64,000 nt of DNA from positions 1,202,501 to 1,266,500 of the forward strand of contig NC_092180.1 in the NCBI RefSeq assembly GCF_043641665.1, read 5' to 3'. This DNA is from Enoplosus armatus (lineage: Eukaryota > Chordata > Actinopteri > Centrarchiformes > Enoplosidae). Below the pieces are notes generated by a model. The model made no database searches. It was not told the DNA's origin and worked only from the letters and a program-made list of their open reading frames with translations. The position numbers and the translations under genes were made by a program. Positions 27,801-40,436 of this stretch are shown in pieces; the first letter of the stretch is position 1; every line of letters starts with the position of its first letter.

Positions 27801-28332
27801 TTTAGAAACATCCTGTCTGATAAGGACGTGACTTTGTGCAGGCAGGTGATGTGCACATTCAGCTGATTGAATACTTGATATCTCAGGTGACAGTGAGGAT
27901 TAATGAGAGCTGCTCCGCTGTTACTCTCTCTGCACTTTGAATTACACCAACCAGTCTGGTTTTTATCCACAGAAGTATGTTATCATGCGTCTAGCTTCTG
28001 TTCACAGCTTGGAAAGTCATTCTGTCAGTTGGTTATTGTTCACTTTGCGTGTGCGGCAGCTATACAAAGCCAAACATATGACTCCGTGATTGAAATCACT
28101 GTTTTCTATACAACACAGAATCAACTTTATACATCTACAGATAGTCTTTAAAGACTCTTACCGTAACTTGAATGAGATCCAGATCTGGATCTGTTCTCTG
28201 GAACAAACTGCCTGAAAACGTTTGTATTTTCTCAGGTTTATGATTAGTTACTGTCTGTGTGTCTGTGCTTGTTCCTTGTTGCTGTATGCATTTCAATATA
28301 AAGTTATAGTTTGCTTGTAATGAACGTACTTT
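24818..28332. other. Noncoding, AT-rich stretch
   Basis: C10 at 25263 and (CAG)n at 26571-26585; otherwise unique-looking, AT-rich DNA. No gene is supported. Confidence 0.45.
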
Positions 28333-28626
28333 ATGTTACGCCCCACGCTGAGACGGCCGTATGGGGCGAACAAACACTCCACCACTGACCCGATCAACCA
28401 CAGAGAAACACCTTTAAACCACCAAAGACATGGGATTTATTAATATAAAGACATACAAACAACCAAGACACTAAATCAAGACAACCAAACAGCACAAAGG
28501 AGCTTTTCAGCACATCATGCCCAGGCCAGGTGCACCTCGCTGGGCAATCATGATGTAGCACACCTGGGCAGAGAGGACAGAAGAGAAGGGACAAACAGCA
28601 CAGGGAAACACATACAGCCGTAACAT
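28333..28626. mobile_element. Possible solo LTR or MITE with TGTTACG/CGTAACA ends
   Basis: ATGTTACG (28333-28340) is the exact inverted complement of CGTAACAT (28619-28626), and both ends are followed by TA. The inner limits TGTTACG...CGTAACA begin with TG and end with CA as an LTR does. On the minus strand it contains an AATAAA. A 7-bp stem CGCCCCA/TGGGGCG sits just inside the left end. No 4-5 bp target duplication is clear. Confidence 0.45.
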
Positions 28627-29231
28627 ATATACATAAAGTAGTCTTGCCATGAGTATGATAGAAAATGCAGTGACAGGTCACGGGTTTGTTGCAGCTACAG
28701 GGGAAACAAAGAGAGATCGAATCACACACATGTTCACAGTTGGAGTATCTTCAGTCCTTCAGCATCTCGTCTGTCTGCAGAACAGAACAGCAGTTAGTGC
28801 AGAGATAACACACACACACACACACAAGCAGCTTTGTTTTCATATTAACTTCTACGTGTTCTCCGGAGACGTCCTCCTGAGACCAGCTGTAGGTGTAGTG
28901 GTGCATGTGCTCCGGTGTACAGCGTACAGGTACCTCTAGTCAGGGGGATTTACCGTATATACCTACCTGGCCAGAGCTACGTAGCACTGCTGGTGTTACA
29001 GTCTTTCATGTAATCTGTGGAGTTTATTGTGCTTGTGAGACTTTTTCTCCCTGACTTCAGTGCTTAAGGCAGCGCCTACTCCCAGGCAACATAAGTAACC
29101 GACACCAAGCCTGGAGAGAAGCGCTGTCTGAAGGACAAACTGGACCACGTCATCTGCAAAGAGCAGGGTTTTTTTAAGCATTTCTAACTGCTAAAGTGTT
29201 CAGAACCACATTTACATCTTAACTACAAAGA
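28627..29231. other. Noncoding stretch between LTR-like element and tRNA cluster
   Basis: (CA)n at 28808-28826. No gene is supported. Confidence 0.4.
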
Positions 29232-29304
29232 GGTTCCATAGTGTAGTAGTCATCACGTCTGCTTTACACGCAGAAGGTCCTGGGTTCAATCCCCAGTGGA
29301 ACCA
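29232..29304 (+). tRNA. tRNA-Val (anticodon UAC), copy 1
   Basis: The 73-nt cloverleaf has an acceptor stem GGTTCCA/TGGAACC, an anticodon stem TCTGC/GCAGA with loop TTTACAC (anticodon TAC), a T stem CTGGG/CCCAG with loop TTCAATC, and discriminator A. The A box (TAGTGTAGTAG) and B box (GGTTCAATCC) both fit Pol III consensus. A T5 terminator follows at 29309-29313. One oddity is that the usual GG of the D loop reads AG (AGTAGTCA instead of AGTGGTTA). It may be a functional gene or a well-kept tRNA-derived repeat. Confidence 0.8.
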
Positions 29305-29795
29305 GAGCTTTTTCACCGCAGTTGATATGTACGTGTACGTACATGTTCTGCCAAAGCCAGATGTCAATACGAGTTTACCTTTGATTATCGTCACATTTAT
29401 GTGTCTTAACTTCACAATTCATTTTCTCCATGTGTCCTTCTACGAGTGAAGCTGACGTGACGACCGCTGCACTATGAAACCTCTGATCTTCATTCAGTTG
29501 AGAAATTAAAAGTGCTGCCTCCGGAGTCGTCCAAGATGTCAACCTGACTGAAATGTTTATTTTTAACAACATAAATAAAGATCCAGACCGGATTGAAAGT
29601 CACAGTCTTACTTTTAGCAGACCTGCTTCTCAACCACTCATATGAGCCCTACATGCTGCGCTGGACTTATTGCTATACTGCACTGGTGCACGGTAGTGTT
29701 TGCCATGTGCAGGGCTTTCTGCTCATGTCTGTGCAAGCAGCTTTGAAAAGGCGCATCCATCGGGTCCATATGGGGGCCCTGAGGGCGGGAAGGGG

Positions 29796-29798
<3 letters not shown>

Positions 29799-29833
<35 letters not shown>

Positions 29834-29951
29834 TTTGGGGAGGGTGCACAGAAGGCTGAGCAGCATGTTTCTCTCTCAATATGGAGTCCAACTGGAGCAC
29901 CAAGAGGCTCAAACTACCTATTTAATATATTTAATAAGCATGGGAGGGGAT

Positions 29952-29987
<36 letters not shown>

Positions 29988-29990
29988 GGG
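29799..29990. repeat. Two (TG)n microsatellites inside the tRNA cluster
   Basis: (TG)n at 29800-29832 and 29953-29986, separated by a 120-bp unique spacer. A third, longer run lies at 30688-30730. Confidence 0.9.
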
Positions 29991-30684
29991 GGAGACTGTT
30001 ACTGAAGGGCCAGTGGGTTGTTTTACATTCATTTTTAAGGATAAGTGTGGTGATATTTTATATTGTGTGTGTATCACAGCCTGATGTGTCTTCTTCCTCT
30101 GAGCCATTAAAATCATTAAAACACACCAATGAGCCACACTGTTGTTTCCTCCATCACCATGAACACACACACTGTAGTTTATCTCGACACACACCGTCCT
30201 GCTGCCCCAAACACTCACAAGAGCACCATGTGGATTCATCCGCCGCTGAAAATAGCCCCCAACTGCACTTTTTCCTCCTGTTTGTGTAACGTTCACTAAA
30301 AACTACAGTTCAATATTTTTCAACTTCTGTGGCAGCATTTTGTAGCCACAATAATAACTGAGTAACGACAGGTAACAGGACAGGTGAAGAAAGTGCAGTG
30401 ACGTCTTGAGCCTGTAGGTCCAGTCCTCCCAACATAACAGCAGAGTGGGGACTTTCTTTGACCACAGACACCTTTACAGCAGCGCGTGACTGCTGTTCGG
30501 TTGCTCGCTGGTACTTCCCCGGCTCAGACACCTGACGAACACAGTGTTCGGAGCTGCTTCAGTTGCAGCAGCAGTGTGTCAGTTGTGTTTGGCTGCTGGT
30601 GATAAGCTGCTGCTCTTTCATGTGTCACTGTCTGAGGTGGCAGAGAACGTTACTGTGGTTAGACAGGAAACAACCACCAGGAGC

Positions 30685-30685
<1 letters not shown>

Positions 30686-30732
<47 letters not shown>
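30686..30732. repeat. (TG)n microsatellite
   Basis: About 21 TG units; 200 bp upstream of the half tRNA-Val copy. Confidence 0.9.
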
Positions 30733-30926
30733 TTTGTACTCTCAGTGTGTATGCACTGCACTGTTGTCATAAAACCTTGCATCTTCCTAATAGCCCATGA
30801 ACTTCAGTTCCAGTGTGATTAGAGGCATTATCTACACAGTTTTAGACTGATACCGCGCTCATGTTTGTACGATGAACATGAAGCTACAGCCAGGAAACCC
30901 TTAGCTTAGCTTAAAGAAAGGACAGA

Positions 30927-30962
30927 GGTTCCATGTTGTAGTAGTCGTCACGTCTGCTTTAA
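30927..30962 (+). pseudogene. 5' half of tRNA-Val (truncated at the anticodon)
   Basis: The sequence matches the neighbouring tRNA-Val genes from the acceptor strand through the D arm to the anticodon loop (CTGCTTTA), with ATAGTG changed to ATGTTG and CATCAC to CGTCAC. It then breaks off into unrelated sequence. It lies directly after a remnant of the 'TTAGCTTAGC..TAAAG' interspersed repeat. It has no B box, so it cannot be a working gene. Confidence 0.65.
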
Positions 30963-31049
30963 CTAAGAAAAACCGGACCTAAACCTGGCTTACTGACATA
31001 TCCTCAGTAATGCTTACTTATCAAACGTGCACTGATTGAGAGGCATAGG

Positions 31050-31122
31050 GGTTCCATAGTGTAGTAGTCATCACGTCTGCTTTACACGCAGAAGGTCCTG
31101 GGTTCAATCCCCAGTGGAACCA
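31050..31122 (+). tRNA. tRNA-Val (anticodon UAC), copy 2
   Basis: The 73 nt are identical base for base to the copy at 29232-29304, including the AG in the D loop, while the flanks differ completely. All four stems pair. A T4 terminator lies at 31146-31149, 24 nt beyond the end. Identity of only the gene unit suggests recent duplication, retention under selection, or gene conversion. Confidence 0.8.
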
Positions 31123-31570
31123 CCTCTGTGAGTTGCCTACGTACCTTTTCTGTTTGTTCTGCATTTGCACTGCTTGCCAAGGTAGTTCTGAACTGTGTAG
31201 TGGTTAACATGGCCGTTTCTAGCTTTCTGGGGGCCCTATGCAAAGTGTTGTTTGGAGTTTGAGAACTATTTTGCTCACAAGACATACAGTAGCTCCCCTA
31301 TCCATAGCAGATTACAGATCACATGAAAGACTGTAACATGATTGGCTGCAGCATTGGTATTTCATTTATAGGTGGGTATAATTATTGTCAGTCTGATTGT
31401 CAAATTTTCAGTAATTCTGTTTCACAGGAACATGTTTGGGTTTTGGTAGATATGTACAAATCAACTCCCATGAGGCTTAATGGGAACAAAGAGATATGAG
31501 GTAGACGTAAAAACAGTTAGAAATGCTCTAAATAAAAGCTATAAGTAGGCCCTCGTCTCAGCTGATATAA

Positions 31571-31614
31571 GGTTCTATGTTGTAGTAGTCATCACGTCAC
31601 TCCCCAGTGGAACC
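31571..31614 (+). pseudogene. Internally deleted tRNA-Val copy
   Basis: It starts GGTTCTATGTTGTAGTAGTC and ends CCCCAGTGGAACCA, so both acceptor strands and the D arm are present. The anticodon arm, variable loop and most of the T arm are missing. It shares ATGTTG with the half copy at 30927, which suggests the two broken copies are related. Confidence 0.65.
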
Positions 31615-34600
31615 AGTCTTTGGTCTCATTGCCTGAAGTCAGTTGTAAATCCTTCTCATACTGAGCTTAACATCGTGGACGGCAGGTCGTCTTCTACTGG
31701 TGCTGAAGTGTCCTTAAACCTCAAACTGATCCCAATTGTTGGAGCAGCAACGTGCTGAGTTTTGGATGAAAGTGCTGTATGAACTCCTTGTTAAAACTTT
31801 ATTCAACACGGGTGCTGCTCAGTGACGGCAGGTAAAATGCAGATCAAATATCTGGAAGTGTGTTAAAATGCGCTATGAATCATTAATATGTGCAACTCAT
31901 GTGAGTTGTTGTTTTTCTTTCTGTCTGTTGTGGTTTTATTGAAACCATCTTTTCTGTCATCCTCAGCAGCAGCAGCAGCAGCAGCGTTACTCACTTCCTC
32001 TTGTCATTTTAAAACAAGTCACCAGAAGTTCACTCACATCTCTCTGTCTAATCCTTAAATCTCTTTTTATCTGCACCATCTTAAATCCTCAGTTCATTTG
32101 ATGCTGCGGACGAGGAAGAGTGTTTTTTTTTGTCTTCTTGTTTTGAGCTCCCTGATGAGCGGCGATGAAATGACTTTGGCGGCTGCTGCTAATGCGCTAT
32201 AATTGGTACGAGGAGCCACTCGCTCTGAACAATTATAAGATGCAGGAGCTGTAATCTCTGCTGAGACTCTGAGGAAGACAGATTCTCTCCATCGTTGGTG
32301 TCAGCCTGCTGGGTTTTATGTCTCAGAGTTTAGTAGTTTTTGACAGCGCAGGTTGTACCTGCTACGACTACCTACTTTAGTCTTTCTGTTGTGGGTTGTT
32401 GACACCTGACAGCCTCAGCATCAGTCCTTAAAAGGTCTTGAAATGTCTGAAATCTAACTTGACAAAGAGCAGGCCTTGAAAGCAGCCCTGTGGAGTTTTG
32501 GTGTAAACAAACAGAGTTATGTTGGTGTATCCAAACATGTTGAACATTTCCTTCCTCGTAAAACATTTGGAATATTTTGAAGCTTGCATTGTTTGCATCA
32601 TGTTTGCCAGCTAGCCGCCCTCTTCTTGGTTTGTTACCACCATCAACTGTGCAACAGCGTGAAACGGCAGCAGGTGTTCGTATCGTGTCCCCCGTGTCCT
32701 TCAGAAGCCTTCACTCTTTATTGTGCTACAGATTCATTTAAAATGGATTATATTGATTTATGATTTCTACAGGAAGTGATGCATAATCACAAAGTGGAAA
32801 CACATTTTTACACCTCAGCAGATTTAGTTAAAATCAAAACCCTCTCATTTACTTAAGTATTCAGACCCTTTGCTCTGACAGGTGCGTCCTGTTTGCTCTG
32901 ATTATTGTTGAGCGACGTGTAGAACTTGAATGAAGATGGCAGTTTGCAGACGCCGTCCTCCAACCAAATCCATTTGTCCAAGAAGACTTGAAACTCTAAA
33001 TACTGTTGCGGTGTTTAAATGCAAATCTAAGACTCTTCTCTTTGTCACTACGGGTTACTGCATGTGGAATTGATTTAAATTCGATCAACAACACAATACA
33101 GTGTGAAAAGATGCGTCTCCTTGTCCGTCCGCTCTCTTCAGGTCGTCCCGTCACTCCAACATGTGACTCTAACGGTCTGACAACAGATCACTTAGTGCCA
33201 GCCGTCAGCCGCCTGTGTTCTTCACTTCTGCAAAATGGCAGAAAGTCGAGGCACTCTGTGGTTGGAGAGGGAAACCTGAAGCTGTTTGAAACAAATCAAA
33301 GCCTTTTTCAAATCAAAATAGAAACGTCTGTGCAGGGGGAATGAATGAAATGACAACGTCAACATTAGAATCAAACCAAAAAACCTTTCAATATTGACTG
33401 TTTTCCAGAAATGTCTTCTTGTCCAGGTGAAAAGCACATAAGTACCGTTTCCTCTGCAGTCTGGTGCCCTGCAAAGTGCTGAAATCCAGTCCTGGGGTGT
33501 CTGGTCCATGTCCACTAAACAGCACATGTATTCACTGGTATCCAGTTATGTTTTTGAATATTTGTTTAAACACAACTTCATCATGTTCACATTAAAACAT
33601 ATCTAGAAATCCATAACAGAAGCAGACAGCTGGCTAAAAGATTCATGAGCAGGGAGTGTTAGTGTGTGGAGTGACGTGCTGGTGGGAAAAGAACCAAAGA
33701 CAGATAAAACATTGGGTCTGTAATAAAGCTGTTCTTGCTGAAGAGTTCACTACAGTAGAATTCAGTTGGATTTACTTGAGCTCCGCTGTAGATGGCTGCC
33801 TGAGCTGTTTGTCAGCATCCTCGAGGCTCGGCTCGTTGCGAGCAAATGTTTCTCCCCTCCATCCATCAGAGCCCTGAGGGATCCACTCACCATGTTGCCG
33901 CCTTCTTCTTCTTGTTAAAGCCTCCTCGCTCTGCCACGGCGTCCGGCACGGCCCAACCCTACAGGGAGGCAGCTTCTACGTCCCTCATGTGTTTCCTTAT
34001 GTTGCTGCCTTCTGCTCAGCTCAACTGATGAATTATGGAGGCGAGCAGGATGACAGAAACTCCCCGATATTGAGTGCATACTCAATGTTTGATTAGGTTC
34101 AGAATGCAACAGTAAAATACAACAGAAGACTAAGAGTCTGCAGTCATGCTAGCAGCTCTGTGAGGCTGATGTTTAGCAGGTATAATGCTGTTCACCATCT
34201 TAGTTTACATTAGCTCATTAGCACTAATCTCAAAGTACAGCTGAGGCTGATGAGAGGGTCTTTGAGTGTTTCTCCAGGTTCAGTTCACAGTCGTGTCTTC
34301 GGTGTTTGAGTCTGTATGTGTGAAGGGGGTGTAAGGTTTGTGGTATTGTATTACTGAATAATGTTATATCATGAGTTCTTCTCCTCCTCTTTCTGACAGA
34401 TACCAAAACAGATAAACAACTAGTTCCATGTCTCCAATTTTCTTCTCGAGTCGTCATAAGAGAAACTCATCTCACTTTAGGCCCCAAATAAAACGTTGAA
34501 ATACAAAAGTTAACATGAAAAGGAAGATAGATGCATACATATAAAAAACAGTTCTCTTCATAAATATCATGACCTTTCACCTCTGTGATCGTCCGTAGTG

Positions 34601-36489
34601 CCCATCAGTGCATCTACTTTGTTTTTCAATGTGAAGATGTCAGGTTCATCTTTAGGGAGGAGGTCACTTGTGAACATGCTGGTGGATCCTTCGCCGTCAT
34701 CTGTAACAAGACTGTTAATGTCCCGCATAGTGAATCCCAGGCCGTCCCCTGACAGACCGGCAGTCAGAGTCGTCTCCTTTCCTCAGTGAAGCTTTGAATA
34801 TTTCAGCAGTGAGCTGCAGGTTCTGGGTCAGTGTGTCAGTGTGTGATCTGCTGTGACAGACTGCAGAGAAACTGAACCAGGAGCAGGGAGGAGACGGTCT
34901 ACCCAGACTGAAGAGGAGGAGGAGGAGGGAGGAGGAGGGAGGAGAAAGGGCAGCTCACTAAATAAAGAGTAAATCACCAACTGCTGATAACTGAGCGACT
35001 TGAATGGTGATATTACAGACAGACATTGTTCCATATCTGTAAAACAGGAGTCGACATCTTTGTGACACTAATGCACTCGTTCATCTGCTGTGCTGATGCG
35101 GTCTGTTGTAGATCTGATTCCGACACGGTCACTGTGGACACACAAAACTCGAAGACATGGACAGGAAGTTAGACCCAGTTCCACGGGCAACACTAAAGGG
35201 TCAAATCACCACTTTCAGCTTCTTTCATCAGCTACTCACAGCTCACATATGGATGGATTATTGAACGGGCCTGCTGGGTCCAGGGGCCCATGGGGCCTCG
35301 ACTGACTACATAGAGACGTAAACGCACCATAAAGAGACCAAAACCACAACGGGGGGACGCAAAACAACCGCAGAGACTCCAAATGTCTACAAAGAGACAC
35401 GAAACGACCAGAAAGAGACGCACAGCGATCACGAAGAAACACAAACCAACTAAAAGGAAACGCAGAGAGATGCTTCTCTCCTTCTCAGGCCGTTGTGCTG
35501 ATTCGCATCATTTTCTTGCCGCGTCCTGACATCCTAAAGTATTCTGGGTTTCTGGGTTTCTGCGAGCCGAAGCAGCTGCTCCTCCTCCTGCAGCCTGGAG
35601 TTGAAAAGGGCAGAGCTAATGAATATTCTAATCTGGCCTAGATTCCATGATAAAGCCTTGTAGGTGCTTGATGACAGCGCCTACTATCCATATGTCTTTG
35701 AAATATGAAGTGTATGGGGGGGGGGGTCAAAGGTTGCTGCAGATAAACATCGTCGCCCGCTGAACTCGGAAACAGACAGCGAGTGTTTTTCTGCTGATGA
35801 GGGTTTTTGCAGCCACATGAAACCAGGTCAGCGTTTGATGATCAATGAAATCAACAGGATCGTTTATTTTTACCTTTTTTTTCTTCTTCTGCAGCGTGAG
35901 TGGTGGCATGCACCTCGCTCAGGTTTTCTCAGTAATACCACAATACGCTCCGTTTGTTCTGCATCCTCTGACAGGACGCAGATCACATCAGGGGGCTGTA
36001 AAGTTGTGAGTGTTATCTGACACCATCAGGAACAGATCCAGGGTCAGTGTGGGCAGATGTGCAGCACGTTGTGAAGCTGTAACAGCAGCATGAATGTTTG
36101 TGATGTAAAGTGAGTGCCAGAGATCCTTCACCTCCTCTGAGATATTTACAGAGCAGTTTTATTCAGAGAGTAAAGCTCTTTGTCTTTGAATGATAAGAAT
36201 AACAACAGGACTAAAAATACTTTTATTACAACTAGTTTTGGCCATTTTACTCCCTTCTGTCCTCACACGGCACATATGCAGTTTCAAATGATAACGCTGA
36301 AATTCATATACATCTTTGATACAATCGGTCCTTGATTTCACACAGAAATAAACAAACAAGTTTCTTTCTAGAAGCTTCATCTTCTAGCTGGCGACCATTG
36401 ACAGTGTTGGACAGCATGTACACAGGTGTGCACATGAACATGGACACTGTGATGGTTTACTCACGAACAACAAGTGAAGTGTCATAGTG
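31615..36489. other. Noncoding stretch with dispersed repeats and possible conserved islands
   Basis: (CAG)n at 31969-31985, a dispersed-repeat fragment at 34137-34260 (GCTAGCAGCTCTGTGAGGCT), (GGA)n at 34913-34942 and a degenerate tandem repeat at 35305-35472. Two islands, 32130-32265 and 35605-35715, look ordered, AT-balanced and free of repeats and could be conserved noncoding elements. No exon is supported. Confidence 0.4.
35305..35472. repeat. Degenerate 'AAAGAGACACAAAACGACC' tandem repeat
   Basis: Roughly 19-20 bp units (AAAGAGACCAAAACCACAAC, AAAGAGACACGAAACGACC, AAAGAGACGCACAGCGATC). It follows the GGGTCCAGGGGCCCATGGGG block that precedes the same repeat elsewhere in teleost genomes by my memory. 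Confidence 0.55.
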
Positions 36490-36935
36490 GCGAGCTCAAG
36501 ACCTCAACAGTCTTGTGGCCTGAGGGATGAAGCCGTCCCTGAGCCTGGTGGTGTGGGGCCGGATGCTGCCGGACGGCAGCAGGCAGAACAGTTTGTGGTT
36601 GAGGTCTCTGATGATCCTGTTGGCCTTCTTCCTGCACCGCTGGATGTAAAGGTCCTCCATGGGTGGCAGCTTTGTCCTGGTGGTGTGCTGTGCTGTCCCT
36701 TTGCAGAGCCATACTGTTCAGGGCGGTGCAACTGCCGTAACAGTCGGGATACTCTCAATGGTGCACCTGTAGAAGTTGCAGTATCCTGGAGTCCATGTTG
36801 ATCCTCCTCAGCCTGCGGTGGAAGAGCAGCCGTTGTCTCGCTGATTTTATTATGGTGTTGGTCTTGTTAGTCCAGGTCAGGTCCTCGCTGACTCTCTCCA
36901 CCATAGTCCCATTGATGGTGATGGGGGTGTGTTAG
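36490..36935 (-). pseudogene. LINE (non-LTR retrotransposon) reverse transcriptase, C-terminal fragment
   Basis: Read on the minus strand, the sequence gives in order ITINGTMVERVSEDLTWTNK, RLLFHRRLRRINMDSRIL, then DLYIQRCRKKANRI and LLPSGSIRPHTTRLRDGFIPQ. These match the end of the fish LINE proteins I remember (CTIESIL..DLYTRRC..KA..I, LLPSGRRYRS..R.SRLRDSF.PQAIRLL). Frameshifts and a stop separate the blocks, and no catalytic domain is present. It is a dead 5'-truncated insertion. Confidence 0.7.
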
Positions 36936-38477
36936 TTAGTTAGCATTGTCTCTGTGAGCATGTTAGCATGCTGATGTTAGCATTTAGCTCAAAGCGTCGC
37001 TGTAAGTAGAGCTCCACAGAGCTGCTGGCTCGATCCTGTAACCCCACAAACAAATGCACTCAGGTCATGAAATGCTCGGTGGCTACTTTTCCACTGAGAG
37101 TCTTTTCTCATTATAACAAGGGACTGGCTTGTTCCCTTCCATTTGTCTCTCCCAGTATGACCTGGAAACAACAACATGCCAACGGGCATGAATCACCTTC
37201 TGTGGCCCCCGGGGGACAGTCGTCCTGTTATAGGCAGTAAGATGTAAAGAGGGTGACATGCAAAAAGGTTACCAACCCATCAAGGTCATTTTTCTCCTTC
37301 AGTATTAAATACATAGTCTTTCCTGGACATAAGTATTTCCTGGACAGTTTGAGGACAAAATGCTGTCGGTCACAAGATGTTTATTTTCCACTTTAACAAC
37401 ATGACGTCCTCTTTGTCCTTCAGGAGGCAGCTGGAGGTAAACTGTCAGTTTAAAAGTGACGCCTCAGAGCTGAAGGAGCGGTTTTTCTTCCTGGTGTTCA
37501 GACTCCAAAAAACATTCAATGGCAGCAAAGGAAAGAAAGACATCATTATCTGCTCTTAAACACCCGAGACAGTTCAGCTTCAAATCAGAGATTGTTTTTC
37601 ATCATCAGTTCAAACTGTAACTTTGTCTTTCAGTCTCTCTTCACCTCCGTACCTTCCAGTTCAGCTGCTCCAGTCCGTCACACTGACAGTATAAAGAGAT
37701 GCAGCTCTTAATGTGGAACAAATGCTTTAATCAAACCAAAGTGAAGATGTGATGGGATCATAAGGGAATCAGTGTTTTTGTCTGAAAAGATGAATTGTGT
37801 CTGCAGATGTGAGCAAACATCTGCTTGTTCATTTTCAAAGCTGCGACGTGTCCACGAGTATCCAGCTGTGGGGGTTCTGTTCGGACATGAGCCGTAAAAC
37901 CTGCCACTTTCAATTTCAAGACTGCAGGTGTGGACGTTGTGACAGACCCTCTGGGGGTCTTATTCTCAGAATGATCTGTCAGATGTTTTATTTGTCGAGA
38001 TGTCACGAGGTATCGAGCATATTTCAATAGATATTTGTTAGTGTTGCAGCGCTGCTCTCCTTCACGACAGAGCTGCATTTCACTGCGTATAAGAGTGAAA
38101 ATCAGAGTGTGAAAAACTACTCAGAGGTTAGCAAACTATGTATGTATGTGTGTGTATGAATCAAAGAGTAGGAAACTGACGTCACCTTCACCAGTTACAA
38201 TGAGAAACATATCAGCCGTCCATAAACGTTCATTCTGTGAGTGACTTGATGACAAAGGGAAACTCGTCTGTTGTTGGTTTGTGTTGTGGGCAGCTGTGTC
38301 ATCAGGTCAGGCTCCGTATCAGTCGATACTATGGACTCAGAAGGCCAAAGGGATTCATACTGTGAAGTTAAATGTTCAATCCGAGAAGAGAAGAAAATGT
38401 AAAAACAATAAATATCATTAGAGACTTTAAAAGTTTTGTTGGCCTCAGAAGCTGAAGAAGGAGACGCAGCGCTGCAT
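36936..38477. other. Noncoding stretch, small dispersed-repeat fragment
   Basis: 36940-37005 carries GTTAGCATGCTGATGTTAGC of the dispersed family seen at 49440. The remainder is unique-looking without a supported gene. Confidence 0.4.
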
Positions 38478-39605
<1,128 letters not shown>

Positions 39606-39943
39606 ATGGCAGACGACCAGATGGCTGATGTTAGGAGACTTGACAGAAGAGGTGAATTGTACCGTGTGGGGGAGAGCTGAAGGGAAAAACACACTTAATA
39701 CACAGACTTAACCTCGTGATTTGATCTGTTTTCAAAGACGGATTTATTCAGACGTGAGACCGACATGTTTAAGTGACGAGCTGTTGTCATGGAAACCTCT
39801 CAAGCCACCGCTGGGTGTTCAAACAGCCAATCAAAGGTCACTCCAATGATCTGTGTTCCTTAAAGAGGAGAAATGTTCTGCACTCTTTTAACAGCGCTGT
39901 TGTGACACATTTCTGTTTCAGTGACCGTCATGTTACAGTCACG

Positions 39944-40143
39944 CTGCAGAGCTGCACAGCTGCAGAGCTGCAGAGCTGCACAGCTGCAGAGCTGCACAGC
40001 TGCAGAGCTGCACGCACAGCTGCAGAGCTGCACAGCTGCAGAGCTGCACAGCTGCACAGCTGCAGAGCTGCAGAGCTGCACAGCTGCAGAGCTGCACAGC
40101 TGCAGAGCTGCACAGCTGCACAGCTGCAGAGCTGCAGAGCTGA
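39944..40143. repeat. 8-bp tandem array GAGCTGCA / CAGCTGCA
   Basis: About 24 eight-base units of two kinds, broken once by CGCA. Eleven are CAGCTGCA, each containing the palindromic E-box CAGCTG. Nothing on either strand is a plausible protein, although all frames are open. Confidence 0.95.
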
Positions 40144-40227
40144 GGACAGACTTACATCTAACCAAGCCGCATAGAAAAGATGCCTGAAATCATCTTCTTC
40201 TTCATGACCACGAAAGGTTTAAGAACA

Positions 40228-40275
40228 GTGTTCAGATGACCCCCCCCCCCCCACACACACACACACACACACACA
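40228..40275. repeat. C12 then (CA)n
   Basis: A C homopolymer at 40239-40250 continues directly into (CA)12; a second short (CA)n lies at 40421-40436. Confidence 0.85.
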
Positions 40276-40436
40276 TGAATTGCCATTTATGATCTTGCCT
40301 GATCACTTTGGACTTGTACTGAGGTGAGACCTGGTCGCCACGGTAACAGCCTCCTGTCAGTACTGAAATGCAAAAAGACACACATACATTTCGCAGATGG
40401 ACACACATGTTCAAGTAATCACACACACACACACAC

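Noticed and set aside
31082..31285. Minus-strand frame ending in a GIEPRTF-like peptide
   Set aside because: It is the antisense translation of the tRNA-Val T arm, a well-known false peptide.
36487..36801. Plus-strand 104-codon frame over the LINE fragment
   Set aside because: The LINE signature reads on the minus strand in a different frame; this one is a shadow.
39773..40187. Overlapping frames over the GAGCTGCA array
   Set aside because: All frames are open because the 8-mer contains no stop in any register; this is tandem repeat, not protein.
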